Positions 46,550-56,985 of a stretch of 64,000 bases of DNA are shown here, one piece after another (position 1 is the first letter of the stretch; each line of letters begins with the position of its first letter). The notes beneath the pieces are model-generated. The model did not search any database. It saw only the letters and a list, made by a program, of their open reading frames with translations, and was not told the origin of the DNA. The stretch is taken from positions 1,072,501-1,136,500 of the forward strand of contig JACCIC010000029.1 in NCBI GenBank assembly GCA_018907035.1. Reading direction: 5' to 3'. The DNA is from Sycobia sp. Sy_11 (Eukaryota > Arthropoda > Insecta > Hymenoptera > Epichrysomallidae). The position numbers were made by a program, and so were the translations under genes.

Positions 46550-47660
46550 GTACATACTTTTGCTACATTCATTAATACCATGTCCACGTTCTTACAATAT
46601 GCGCAACTTCTTGCAGAAGGGCAAGATGATGCCATGTGTCTTGGCTTTCCACACTTTCTGCAAACGGGCCGATACGTATTGTGTCCGATAGTGTGTCCGA
46701 TATTGTGTCCGAATCGACCACATCGGGTGCATGCCTCTGTTCGTCACTCCGTGGAGCGCTCGTTTAGTTGACAGACGTACGCCTTTTTACGATTATCACT
46801 CCCTTTCACGGTTAGCTTACGGCTAAGATCTCTTAATCAATTGCATTCATCGAGATCTCTTTCTTCTTGAATCGCTTTATTTATGATCGCATTCAAGTTG
46901 GTCGCTGCTGCGCCGATACTTCTATCTATTTCCTTTTTTAAGCCTTTACGAAAATAAGTAACCAGTGTAGCTTCAGATTCTTGGCGCATTGCTTCAGTCA
47001 TCGTCCCTACGTGGGCTCTCTCTGCATCTAACAGTCGATGGCCCAGATCTTTGACTTGGTTAGCGAATGAAATGACATTTTCATCGTCTCGCTGGAACTC
47101 CATTTCCAGTTCGCCGTTTAGTTGCTGTACCATTCGAGGGGGTGCATTTATTGACACAAATAGTCTTTTCTCCAACGGTATTAAACGTTTGTCCACGAAT
47201 TGCTTGTCTCCCTTCGCCAGTCACGCGTGCCCGTAATAATTTCACGAAGCTCGATTCACTGGTTGCCTCTATTATTTCCAGAGCTTCACCACAAACTTCG
47301 AAAAACTCGCTCAAGCTAATATTGCGCCCATTGAATACGGGCACTACCTTAACTGGATAGCCTGATTAGGCATTTTCTTTAATTTTTTTTTGTTATCTGG
47401 TATTTGTATAGCGAGGTTTTCAGATCCCTCCTTTTGGTTGTTATCAGACTATTTTCCCGTTTGCTCGATTGGTTCTAGGAAAGAGTTTTCCAAAACGTTA
47501 ATTGTTCTTTGTAACGATCGCAATAGAGGTTTTATTTCTCCATCTCTTGGGATTTCTTTATACGGAGAAAAAGGGTCGAAGTTGTCGATCTCGCCTCGAC
47601 AGAATTTATTCTTATCTGCCCGACTTCTAGTGACACGCTGTTCAGACATGCGTCCCTATT
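46550..47660 (-). pseudogene. Ty3/Gypsy gag: matrix/capsid frames and three zinc knuckles
   Basis: The minus-strand frame at 47649-47449 opens MSEQRVTRSRADKNKF and is followed, after a frameshift, by 47344-47081 (MPVFNGRNISLSEFFEVCGE...) and 47196-46837, an alpha-helical capsid-like segment with EFQRDDENVISFANQVKDLG and ATNLNAIINKAIQEERD. Beyond it (46770-46580) are CCHC-type knuckles: CTRCGRFGH with an expanded spacer, CRKCGKPRHMASSC, and a third start CAYCKN. The spacer of the first knuckle contains three 12-bp units (CGGACACAATAT-like, 46676-46712), adding about 8 residues between His and the last Cys. Frameshifts near 47340 and 47190. Confidence 0.85.
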
Positions 47661-47993
47661 ATATAACCGGCGTCATATGAAAATTTTCGTATTAGCATGG
47701 GTATTATTTGTAGCATTATAAACGTCACATAAATAATAAATAAAAGAATAATTAAAATTAGTAAACTATTAGTTAAAAATATTTTTAAAACATTATAATG
47801 CTATATAATTAATGCAGGGCTAATCTTTGCTATTAGGCAATTATTCTTGCAGTTAGGTCATTAATCAGTCGACGAGGTAAGTTTTGTCTTCCTGACGACT
47901 GTACCGCTTAATTAACCTTACATGCGTATATAAAAATTACAAAAAAAAAGAACAGTTAGTTGAAAAAATTAGTTGGTAGTGTCTCTACCTTAT
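47661..47993. other. Spacer between gag and the upstream ORF
   Basis: AT-rich 330-bp sequence with no coding motif. On the minus strand it separates the coiled-coil ORF (ending 47994) from gag. Confidence 0.5.
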
Positions 47994-48368
47994 TCAATCG
48001 TCTAGGTTTAATTGCCTAACAGCTTCAGCCAATAGTTCTATATCTATTTCGCTGACGGTTTGTTTTTGGTTTAGTTTCCAAAAGTGTGCGTGGTTATCAT
48101 CCAATTTTTTTCTAAACCAAACTTTAAGTTGTTTGTTTTCTTTCTCCAGCCCCTCTACTCGCTCTTCCACGCTTGTTATTTTTCGTAACAAGAAATTAGT
48201 GTTTCCATGTGTCGCACAGGCCTCTCGTAGTTCCTCAATATATGTGCGATTATTTCGCGACCTCGTTTCCACAGAACAAAATACCCTATGGTGAGAACTT
48301 ACTCTCTCTTCTATGGTATTAAATCTGTCTTCGCTAGGCGCGGGACAATCCCTATTTAACCCTACCAT
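47994..48368 (-). CDS. 124-codon coiled-coil ORF upstream of Gypsy gag
   Basis: Intact open frame on the minus strand with MVGLNRDCPAPSEDRF at its start. Most of it is predicted coiled coil: TSVEERVEGLEKENKQLK shows a clear heptad pattern, and it ends SEIDIELLAEAVRQLNLDD. It lies 345 bp upstream of gag and in the same orientation, so it may be an extra 5' ORF of this retrotransposon or the N-terminal part of gag separated by a deletion or insertion. No family recognised. It is remarkably free of stops compared with the flanking gag and pol. Confidence 0.5.
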   Translation of the reverse strand: MVGLNRDCPAPSEDRFNTIEERVSSHHRVFCSVETRSRNNRTYIEELREACATHGNTNFLLRKITSVEERVEGLEKENKQLKVWFRKKLDDNHAHFWKLNQKQTVSEIDIELLAEAVRQLNLDD

Positions 48369-49470
48369 TTAGACGGAGGGTTTTCCCGATTGGGAAAAAG
48401 GATAAGAACGATAGAGAGAAAAAATTTATAATTACGATTGAATTATTCAATAAGAATAAGATAAAAAGTAGTTGTTAAGAAAATACAGAAAACAATAGAA
48501 TATATTGAATTTATTAAAATATTTAAAAATTGAAATACTGGATTGAAATTAAAACGCTAAAAATCTTAATTATTATAAGTAATCTATTTCTATATAAATA
48601 AAGAAGGATAAAAATACTAGTTACTACTTAATGAAAACAAAGATTATCAAAAAAAGACGGAGTTACATACAAAAAGAGGGAAATATAAATAATAAACTTA
48701 AAAAAATCTTGATTAAAATTAGTGTGAAAGAAAAAATCGAAATGAATAATTAAAGGGTAAAATTATTATTATAAATTAAAAATTAGATTAACAATTATTT
48801 CTAATAAAAAAAATGGAAAGCAAAAAGGAAGAAAATATATTTAAATTTTAAATAATAAATAAGATATTAGGATGAAACTTAAAGATAAGATATTAATAAT
48901 TAAAATTCAAAAATTTAACAAATTAGGTTTTGTTAATAAAAAACATGAAATTATTATTTATAAAATGGTTAAGAGAAAGAGAAAAAAAATAAGGAATGGA
49001 GGATAGAAGAATAAAAATCCCAACCCTGAGCTAATAATAGTAGGATTTAGAAAATCGAAGTTCATTTTCCGAAATAATATTATTTCGGTACGTCGTTTGT
49101 TTCGAGAATCTTTATATTCTACTCAAAACTAAAATTACGGACGTATTTTAATTACTTCAGCATCCAGGAATATCGGTATATTAGGTGTCTTCTCGGCTTT
49201 CGCACTTCGTATATAAAACAGAGGGGTCGTAAATAGCGCTTTAGCGCGCCTCCGCTTCATTCCGAATTTTCCAGGGGGATGGGAAAGTACAATTGGTGCC
49301 GGAGGAGAGAGGATATTTTGGCCCGCGCCAGATCGCGTTGGGCCTACGGCTAGGCTGCATTGTTACGGCCACATCTGGTCTGAAATTTGATTACGGGAAG
49401 GGGTGCGCCACGCAGGCATTTGGCAATGAGGTTCGTCATTAGGCGAGACGTAGAGAGTTTATATACACAA
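48369..49470. other. Probable 5' leader/LTR region of the Gypsy element; no gene
   Basis: 48370-49010 is A-rich on the + strand (T-rich in element orientation). From 49020 to 49470 composition is balanced, with a 20-bp perfect palindrome CCGAAATAATATTATTTCGG at 49069-49088 and a TATA-like TTTTATATACG on the minus strand near 49208. An LTR is plausible, but neither paired ends nor a primer-binding site could be fixed. Confidence 0.35.
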
Positions 49471-49536
49471 ATATATGAACGTATTTATTCTCACGGATTA
49501 TTCTGAGAATATCTACGAATCTCGTCTTACTTATAG

Positions 49537-49537
<1 letters not shown>

Positions 49538-49590
<53 letters not shown>
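49538..49590. repeat. (AT)n microsatellite
   Basis: Uninterrupted run of about 53 bp. Frames crossing it are artefacts. Confidence 0.96.
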
Positions 49591-49593
<3 letters not shown>

Positions 49594-49752
49594 GATACTA
49601 AGGGCGATGTTGCAAAATGCTCGTCTCTTTTTCTTTCTGTCTCCTTCTCTATCGTTACGCACATTTCCAGGTCTTAAAGTCATCGGGATCTCGATAGGTC
49701 GCCGTGCCATGGCAATTCGACCGGCCATTTCCTCTTTCTCCCGTACATATGA

Positions 49753-49754
<2 letters not shown>

Positions 49755-49803
<49 letters not shown>
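49755..49803. repeat. (AT)n microsatellite
   Basis: Uninterrupted run of about 49 bp, 165 bp beyond the preceding one. The intervening sequence (49591-49754) is TC-rich without motif. Confidence 0.96.
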
Positions 49804-49806
<3 letters not shown>

Positions 49807-50302
49807 GTGTAGTCGCTGGACGCGACAATTACGAAAAAGATGGCTTAATAAGTTAAAAACTACAGTTCGTTTTTATATTGTATTGAACTATAGAGTATTA
49901 AAACATTTTTCCTTTAAAAAATATTTATTAAAATAAAATAAATATTTTATAAAACCAAATATCGAATTTCTTAGATAATTATTAGGCATTTGGCTATATA
50001 TTTAGTTTCACCGAAGCCAAATATTCTTTTTTTTACATAAAAAATATAATTTAGTAATTTAAATATATCAATTACTCATTTTGAATAAATTTATTAGTAA
50101 TGGTATATTACAGAATCATTTAAAAAAAAAAAAAACATTTATTTGAATGCACAAAAAATATTGGCGGTGTCACTATATAAATAACGAAAGAATGATTAAA
50201 ATTATTCCGCGAAGAGTAGTAATAGTATATTGGAAAGAGACTGTAATCGTATATCGGAATATCGTAATTGAATATCAGAATCGTAATCATATATCAGAAT
50301 CG

Positions 50303-50305
<3 letters not shown>
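49804..50305. other. No gene seen; AT-rich
   Basis: Near the right end the units ATATCGGAATATCGTAAT and ATATCAGAATCGTAATCAT form a degenerate 19-20-bp tandem (50250-50305) leading into the next microsatellite. Confidence 0.5.

Positions 50306-50347
<42 letters not shown>
50306..50347. repeat. (AT)n microsatellite
   Basis: Uninterrupted run of about 42 bp. Confidence 0.96.
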
Positions 50348-50351
<4 letters not shown>

Positions 50352-50870
50352 TATTCTTTTACAAATCGCATACCAATCTGAACTTGTCATTATAGAATTG
50401 TCTGAAAGTTTTTTTCAGTTTATTTATATAGAAATCACGATGACTGTATATTACTGACTAGGTAAAGGACTGACTGATTGGTAGAATGAGGGCTCTTTCT
50501 TATCAGTTTATGGATAATCCTATTAAATCATCAACACCTAATATATCCTAAATCATAATTCAACGTAATTTTTCAAAACGATCAAGGTTTCCGAGCTATT
50601 GGATGAAATTGCAAGTTGAAAGTTCGAAAGCGTTCGTTGCAAATTGAAAGTTCGAAAGCGAAAAAGATAACTAAATCTATGGGAGTGAATACTAATCTAT
50701 GGGATTTGTAATAGGATGTAGTAGCTGTATAGTAGAAAGTTGCTATGTTATTTTCTAAGACCTATTTAATTAAGATTTTGAAATTCTTCACTTTAGTACA
50801 ATATTTTCTCCCATACTTTTTGCATACTTCTTAGAAAGTTGGAAGAATTATCGATGTCTTATGTCGCGTC
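50348..50870. other. No gene seen
   Basis: AT-rich. A short direct duplication AATTG(A)AAGTTCGAAAGCG occurs at about 50610 and 50642. Confidence 0.45.
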
Positions 50871-50970
50871 GGCGATCGGACTGAAACTATAGCTACAAGC
50901 TATCTAAGGATGGTATTATAGAACACCACCTCAGGGTAGACCGAGTGGCGCTATCTCTTGTTCAGGCCGG
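50871..50970 (+). repeat. Dispersed ~100-bp repeat, copy 2
   Basis: GGCGATCGGACTGAAACTAT begins the copy, which then follows 4655-4750 with substitutions and ends TTGTTCAGGCCGG. Same orientation as copy 1. The sequence downstream (50980-51250) is less AT-rich and differs from that after copy 1. Confidence 0.7.
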
Positions 50971-51270
50971 AGATTTATCCATCCACCCTCGTACAATACA
51001 ACATGAATGACACAGTATAAAGTAACGCCAGCGACAGCGTTAGCTCTATATACAAGAGATTACCTGTCACGAAGAACGCCACGGAAACATTTACAAATCT
51101 CTTTAAAGTGAAGAGAGCGGATATGTCAGCTTTTTAAAGAACATATGCGGTCATACAATACAAAGGAACTTATATGAAAGTTAGAGGAAATGTAAGAAGA
51201 TTTGAAACCCACAGTAGCTGTACTGGAATCGATAGGAACTCTCAAGTGTAAGTATCCTGTTTATATTTAA

Positions 51271-51273
<3 letters not shown>
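50971..51273. other. No gene seen
   Basis: Mixed sequence without recognised motif. It may belong to the same element as the preceding repeat. Confidence 0.35.

Positions 51274-51327
<54 letters not shown>
51274..51327. repeat. (AT)n microsatellite
   Basis: Uninterrupted run of about 54 bp. Confidence 0.96.
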
Positions 51328-51331
<4 letters not shown>

Positions 51332-51679
51332 AGCGTTGTTATTGGATGGTCAGGAACGTAAAATAAATCACACGCACAAATAGATTAAATTAAAGATAAA
51401 ACTAATCAGATAAGAATTTATTAACATAGAATAAAATAACGAAATACTTGCGCACACGCGTCTCTCTCAATCTGTCCTCTTTCAAATCTATCACTCAGTA
51501 CATCAACTCGTTTCGCTCGACTCCTTGCTATATTTTTGTACATTCATTCTATTGTCCGGCGTATGCATATCTTGACCTTCCTAATTTTGGGGTATCTTAG
51601 CGGGCTTTTGCGAGATCGACCCAAACTCATTATCCTACCAAGCCTAAATCGAATGGTGGATCTGAAACTTGTCACTACA
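51328..51679 (-). mobile_element. Possible solo LTR
   Basis: In minus orientation it starts TGTAGTGACAAGTTTCAGAT and ends ACAACGCTAACA, with TGT...ACA termini. It has a promoter-like GC-mixed centre and an AATAAATTC signal about 100 bases from the end. The flanks (microsatellite and unique DNA) show no target duplication, so the call is tentative. Confidence 0.3.
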
Positions 51680-52462
51680 TGCTTTCCTTAATAGTGTCGT
51701 AATTACACTCTAACATATTTATATATTTATATTTTATTAATATCTTTGTTTTAATTTTGAATTTCATATCTACCAGGAATGAGAAAGAAGGTTGCCATGA
51801 GCCTAAGTTGCTCCTGATCGAGTAGTAAAAGTTGTAACGAATATAACTGAAAGAAAAAGCCACCATATGAAGCCAGAGACAACAAACGCAGTTTATTACT
51901 TACCTATGAAGAGGTAAGTAGGCGTGAGAGTCAGAGGGGGGAGGCGGAATTAATACCACGCGCGAATTCGTAACGCGAGACATTGACAATTGCCTATCTA
52001 ATGAAAATAGTTTCCTTTCACCGCGCGGAGGGTTCTCGTGCTTTGACACGAGTGCTACCGCAACCTAGATCAGCTCTCTGTGCTCGCGTTATACGCGCAC
52101 CGGCCAGTTCCACCCACACGAACAGTACGAATCAGCCGCCTCTCGTGACGGCTATCTGAGCGGTGAGTTCGTGAGTTCACCACTACCGCCGCGTTGAGTA
52201 TCAGCTTTAGCAACTCCTCGTGATCGGTTGGCCGGTGACCCATCTCCATCGCAGTTTGTGTAAGTAACAGTTCAATTTTATTTATTTCTCTCTTTCTCAC
52301 TCGATTTCGCGTGTACTTGTGCATACGTATTTTATTAAATTCCACAATTTCTGGTTTTAACTCTTAGCATCATTTCGCCTTCCCTACCCCCGCTTCCTGT
52401 GAATGCGAGTTTTCGTCTCTCGTGGACCCCTCCTCTCTTTCGCCGGATGGGTGCATAGCTCA

Positions 52463-52464
<2 letters not shown>
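51680..52464. other. Unassigned less AT-rich block, possibly LTR/leader
   Basis: From 51860 to 52460 the sequence is markedly less AT-rich. On the minus strand it contains a 91-codon open frame (52345-52070, ELLKLILNAAVVVNSR...) without a recognised domain and an AATAAAC signal near 51890. It resembles a retroelement LTR plus leader, but ends and primer site are not established. Confidence 0.3.
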
Positions 52465-52499
<35 letters not shown>

Positions 52500-52501
52500 A
52501 C

Positions 52502-54209
52502 TGTGTAAAAATATTAGTAAGACTTTATTTATAACTATGGAAATCTTTTTTTTTCGTCTAAATCCAATTCATTCCCCTTAAACTAATCTTCCCCGGTACG
52601 ATGCAACTATGTCAATGCTTTTTCCAATTTTCAAAATATTCTTTATACTATCATAATCCGGTTCCTTATACGATTCAGCTTTTATTTCTTCAATCGAATC
52701 AAACCGTATCCCCGAAGTGGTGTTTTGCGTGCGCTAAACAGCCAAAACTCATACGGTGCTAAATCAGGCAAGAATAGTGGTTGAGGAACGATATTGGTTG
52801 AATTTTTGGCGAAAACTCTAAAAACCAAAAGTTATCTTTCAATAAATCTGGCTTTTTGAGACGAATAACCTTGCGTAAACGACGTATAACAGTCAATTAA
52901 TATTCTTTTTTAGCCGTTGGATTCATGGAAAGATTTCATAATGCACCACACAACGATAACTGAAGAAAATAGTGAGCATAACCTGAATTTTTGATCGACT
53001 TTTGCATAATTTTTTCTGTCTTCGCTCTCCTTTGGCACGATCTTTTCTCGATTGATCGGTTATTTCTGGATCGTAAGTATAGACCCATGTTTTATCTCTT
53101 ATGATGATCCTGATAGTCTGAAAGCATCAGTTCACAGACCTCCCTGCGACGCTGTTTTTCCAAAAAATTGAGTGTTTTTGGCACCAATCGAGATTTTATT
53201 ATTTTCAGGCACAAAATGTCTTTCAAAATGGTCTTGACTGATCTATTTGAAATTCCAACAATATCAGCAAGCGCTACAGTAATCAATAAATGATTTTGCA
53301 GAATCATTTCTTTGATGTTGTCGACATGTAGCTGTTTTGGAAATTTAGGACATTTATATTTGATACATTCATGGATAAGAAAAAGGAATTTTATTTATAA
53401 GTTTATAGCATAATGACAAGCTCTCTCAGCCGCCTTCACTAGTTAATCTGAAACAGATGAGTGCTCTAACTATATGGCCGTAAAGAGGGTGTGGTATCGG
53501 CCCTTCTTCTTCGGTGAAACCTTTATTAGCCCCTTCAGGTATACTCCGGGTTTCCCCCCGCGTATTGTATAAAGGGTAGAAAATATTTGGTAATAAATTT
53601 AACATATCTCTCGTTCATTGCAAAAAAAACTTCCGATAGTCAAAGTACGCAGAGCACTTTTGAGAGAAGGCAGTTCAGAGCCAGATCTAAACCGATACGT
53701 CGAAAGAGTGAACGAGCGAACCACTCAGCGCACGTCCTTTTCATTAACAGAACTTATATTCCTTAGTTCCTTCTTATCAAAATAATCTTGATTTTCATAT
53801 TTATCTCCGTTTTTCTATAATAAATATTCACAATTATCATATTATTGTATATTTCTTAAATTTTACACAATTAAATAGTGCTTATTAGTATTTAATACGG
53901 TTATAGCTTACATTGAACCACAACAAAAACAGTAGCCCATCAGTAGATGTTCTTGGTCGTCTTTGATGTGGTTCGTCTTCAACGCGTTCTCGACCTTCTT
54001 TGAAAAATTTTTGCCAGTCCAAACTCTTTCTCTTGACATTAACTTTTTACTAAAGGTCTTTTGCAACATTATGAACATTTCGGAAGCCGATACTTCATTT
54101 CGCGCAAAAAATTTAAGGCTACTTCTTTGTTGAATAATTTCAGACATTATAAAAACCGAAGAGACAACTTCTCTTTCAATTGAAAAGTCTTACTGATATT
54201 TGTACACAA
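52502..54209 (-). mobile_element. mariner element with both ends, internally deleted, split by a solo LTR
   Basis: Terminal repeats at 52502 (TGTGTAAAAATATTAGTAAG) and near 54209 (inverse, CTTACTGATATTTGTACACA) match those of the mariner at 18074. On the minus strand the N-terminus is at 54147-53940 (MSEIIQQRSSLKFFARNEVS). The frame resumes after the LTR with IKEMILQNHLLITVALADIV and SRLVPKTLNFLEKQRRREVC (53307-53092). Later pieces include a GLYLRSRNN equivalent of the DETW region, with the first catalytic site mutated, and IQPI-F--H near 52780 leading to the third Asp region. The HHDNAP segment is deleted near 52810-52830, as in the 18-kb copy. A (TA)n tract abuts the left end. Confidence 0.88.
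53333..53931 (-). mobile_element. 599-bp solo LTR inserted in the mariner, with 5-bp target duplication
   Basis: The insert runs from TGTTTTGGAAATTTAGG (+) to CACAACAAAAACA at 53931, with TG...CA termini and inverted ends (TGTTTTTG and CCAAAACA in minus orientation). It is flanked by perfect GTAGC repeats at 53328-53332 and 53932-53936. Taking out the insert and one repeat puts the mariner reading frame back in register, which fixes the boundaries. In minus orientation an ATAAATAAAA polyadenylation-like signal lies near the 3' end. No internal retrotransposon sequence remains, as expected after recombination between two LTRs. The element family is unknown. Confidence 0.88.
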
Positions 54210-54461
54210 TAGATCAATTTATAAAGCTACAGATATACTTGTAAAACTACGATAATTGAACAATAATATTGTATTATAGGTATATGTATATGTTCGAGAA
54301 TTTTGGTAGATACAAATAACTAGCTATATGAAATATCAATAGTATGAATTAATTCTGTATAAAAAATGAATTTATTAATAGAATGAATAATAAAAGAAAG
54401 TATTAAATAAAGAATGGTTTCTACAAGATTTACGTATTGCTATGTTGTAAGAATTTTTAGA

Positions 54462-54592
54462 CACGTTTGAAGAGATTCATAATGCACCACATGACGATAC
54501 TCGAAGAAAACAGTGAATATAACCTTGATTTCAGAACGACTTTGGTGTAATTTTTTCAGTCTCCGGTTTCTTTTCGCACGATATTTGCTCGT
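54462..54592 (-). pseudogene. mariner fragment, same family
   Basis: The sequence GAGATTCATAATGCACCACA and the following 100 bases repeat 52930-53050 with about 80% identity. On the minus strand they encode YRAKRNRRLKKLHQSRSEIK followed by a VIFTVFFEYRHVVHYES-like stretch of the transposase. No other part of the element is attached. Confidence 0.8.
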
Positions 54593-55015
54593 ATATATAT
54601 TGGTTGTTGCGTCTTACACACGGCGCTGTCTCCCACCCCCTCGCGGTTTCAAAGGCTTCTTTTTACCCTGAGAGCGCGTATCACGTCAGCGCGCGTGGCA
54701 ACAGAGTCACATCGGATATGGTAGTCGCGTGGTGAGCGTTCTGTTGTGAGAGCGCGAAATTACCGTTTTGTTTGATATGGTGTACTATTACGCAACTATT
54801 TATTCCAAATAAGAAGATTACGATTGAAAGAAAAAGTGCTAAATCATACATTTAAATTTAATCAAGGTACAGAGGGAATGATGCTGAATTGTAGGTACTA
54901 AATTATACGTAGTTCCCATTCGACAATATTACAAAATGTAGCTTTATGAACACGTTATTAATATTTAAAGGATGAAAAAAGAGGATAAAATTTCATATTA
55001 TATGATCCATCATGT
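54593..55015. other. No gene recognised
   Basis: A less AT-rich patch at 54605-54760 (TCCCACCCCCTCGCGGTTTC), then AT-rich sequence. It may be an LTR or LINE leader. No motif supports either. Confidence 0.35.
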
Positions 55016-55205
55016 GTAAGCCCGAAAATTAGGGGAAAGCTACTGCAACGGAAAAGAATTTATGTAGAGTGGCTTTACTGCAGAGTGCAAGATTACCTCC
55101 GTATCACAAGATGCTACAAATGCTAGGGATGTGGGCACGTAGCTAAATATTGCAAATCAAAGCAAAATTCTTTTTGCCCCCGAGTAAAACGTTCGAAAAA
55201 TAAAA
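55016..55205 (+). pseudogene. LINE ORF1 zinc-knuckle fragment (R1-type)
   Basis: The + frame reads RKRIYVEWLYCRVQDYLRIT then, at 55112-55153, CYKC-GCGHVAKYC (a TAG stop sits between the second Cys and Gly). This is a CCHC knuckle with the sequence context R-YVGW--CRV-DYL--TRC-KC--FGH, characteristic of R1-group ORF1 proteins. Only this piece is recognisable. Downstream cysteines suggest a second knuckle that has decayed. Confidence 0.75.
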
Positions 55206-55839
55206 AGTGCAAAACCATAGCAGCAAGCAAATATTCGCACGCGCAAAGGTATAGCCGCCATTTTTAGAGCGTACGCAGCAACGTGTGCAGTAGCAGCAGA
55301 TAGCTACAGGCAGTAGTAGCCAAGCTGATGGCACTATGAATGTCGCCCTCCTTCAGGTCCCTTATGTTGTCTATAAAAATTGTCACAAATAATTGAAATC
55401 CCTGTATAACGTCTCCCCCATAGATTGGATACATTTTAAATGTAAATAGATTATATTAAATTAAATTAAAGTCCATTAAATTATTTTGTCATATGTAAAA
55501 TTTGTAAACACTAGTGTGTTTAAACTATAATTAATTTAGCTGAAGCAGACCAAGAATGTATCATGTTTTCTGACACTTTTTGTGAGAAACAATAAATAAT
55601 AAATAGTAATAGCTCAATGGAAATCCACCTGTTCTAGTAAGTAACGCTAAGTCTTTGTTTTGTTTTCATAATAGTGAAAGTGAAATCAGTATCCCGTGGT
55701 CTGTTTCAAAACAGAGGTAAACAATCCTCACAGTAAATTATATAAGCCATATATAATATTATTCACACGTAAACTCATTTTATATGTTCGATATTATTGA
55801 ATATGCATTAATGCTTATATTGATTTCTTTGTACATATC

Positions 55840-55895
<56 letters not shown>

Positions 55896-56985
55896 GGTAT
55901 GTATCTATTGCTATTGCTATTATATTATAATATTATTAATATATTCATCTAGACATAAATTTGCTCGCCCCTTAATGTTCAGGTCCCTTGAGAGGAGTAA
56001 TTTTCTCTAACGATACTTGTAGTTATTACAAAATAATAACACATCCCAGTTCCAGCCCCCTCAGCACCATATTTCATAATCAACCTCTATTTTTCCAGCG
56101 TTATAGATTTTGAAAAGTGCTTTTGATGAGAATAGAAGGGACTTTTTCAAGTGCTGTAAAAGGCAATAGATTTGAAAGTACGCCAGCAATGGTGGAAAAT
56201 CTTTTCAGCCGGATCGGTTGAAAAATAATACTTTTGAGAAAAATATCTTGTTGCTAAAAAATGCCCCTCGGACTTAAACAAGACCAGCCTTGTAAGCAGT
56301 TGGATTAGAAATTTTTTCTCCCTTTTAGCAACTTATCTGTACACAGAAGCCATAATAAAAGTAGCCTCGTCGAAGAGTGATGATGAAGGTGAAGCAAAAT
56401 TGAATTGAGCAAGTTATCATTTCACTCATAGTACAATGATATGTAGGCAACCTGTATGCTAACTAACAAACACCATATGCTAACAAGTAAAGAAAATTGA
56501 AAAGAGCAGAAAGGTAGGAAATAATGGCGATTTCGAAAATCTGTAAAGCACATATGAATGGTGAAAAGATGTGCGTTTATGGAAATTAAGTTCAGCATTA
56601 TTGAAAAATTATTCATAATTTATTAATAATTAAAGCTGAGGGTGATCATTCTGAGCGAGGACTCTACGTTTTTCTCTCATATATTTGTAGACAACTTGCA
56701 TACTAAGGGGTGAGATATATGAACTAATAAATAAACTAAAATAAATAATATCAACATAAAATTTTATCAAGAACACATGAAAAACTTAACAATGTTATCT
56801 TTTTCTAATAAAGGAAAACGTGTGATGTAAATTAATAAAATATAACTAGTCAATTTCTGCAATAAGAAGATAAAGAATATTTTATCGATAATGTATAATA
56901 ATTATTATAAGAGATAAACTTTTTTTTTCTCAGCTTTGTCATTATAACATATAGACTCATTCTTTCTTGATATTTATAATAACTT
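55206..56985. other. No gene seen; one microsatellite
   Basis: AT-rich sequence without coding motifs. A (TA)n run lies at 55842-55892. The open frames are short and unsupported. Confidence 0.4.

Noticed and set aside
53333..53931. Insertion of a DNA transposon in the mariner
   Set aside because: TG...CA ends and a 5-bp target duplication fit an LTR. There are no longer terminal inverted repeats.
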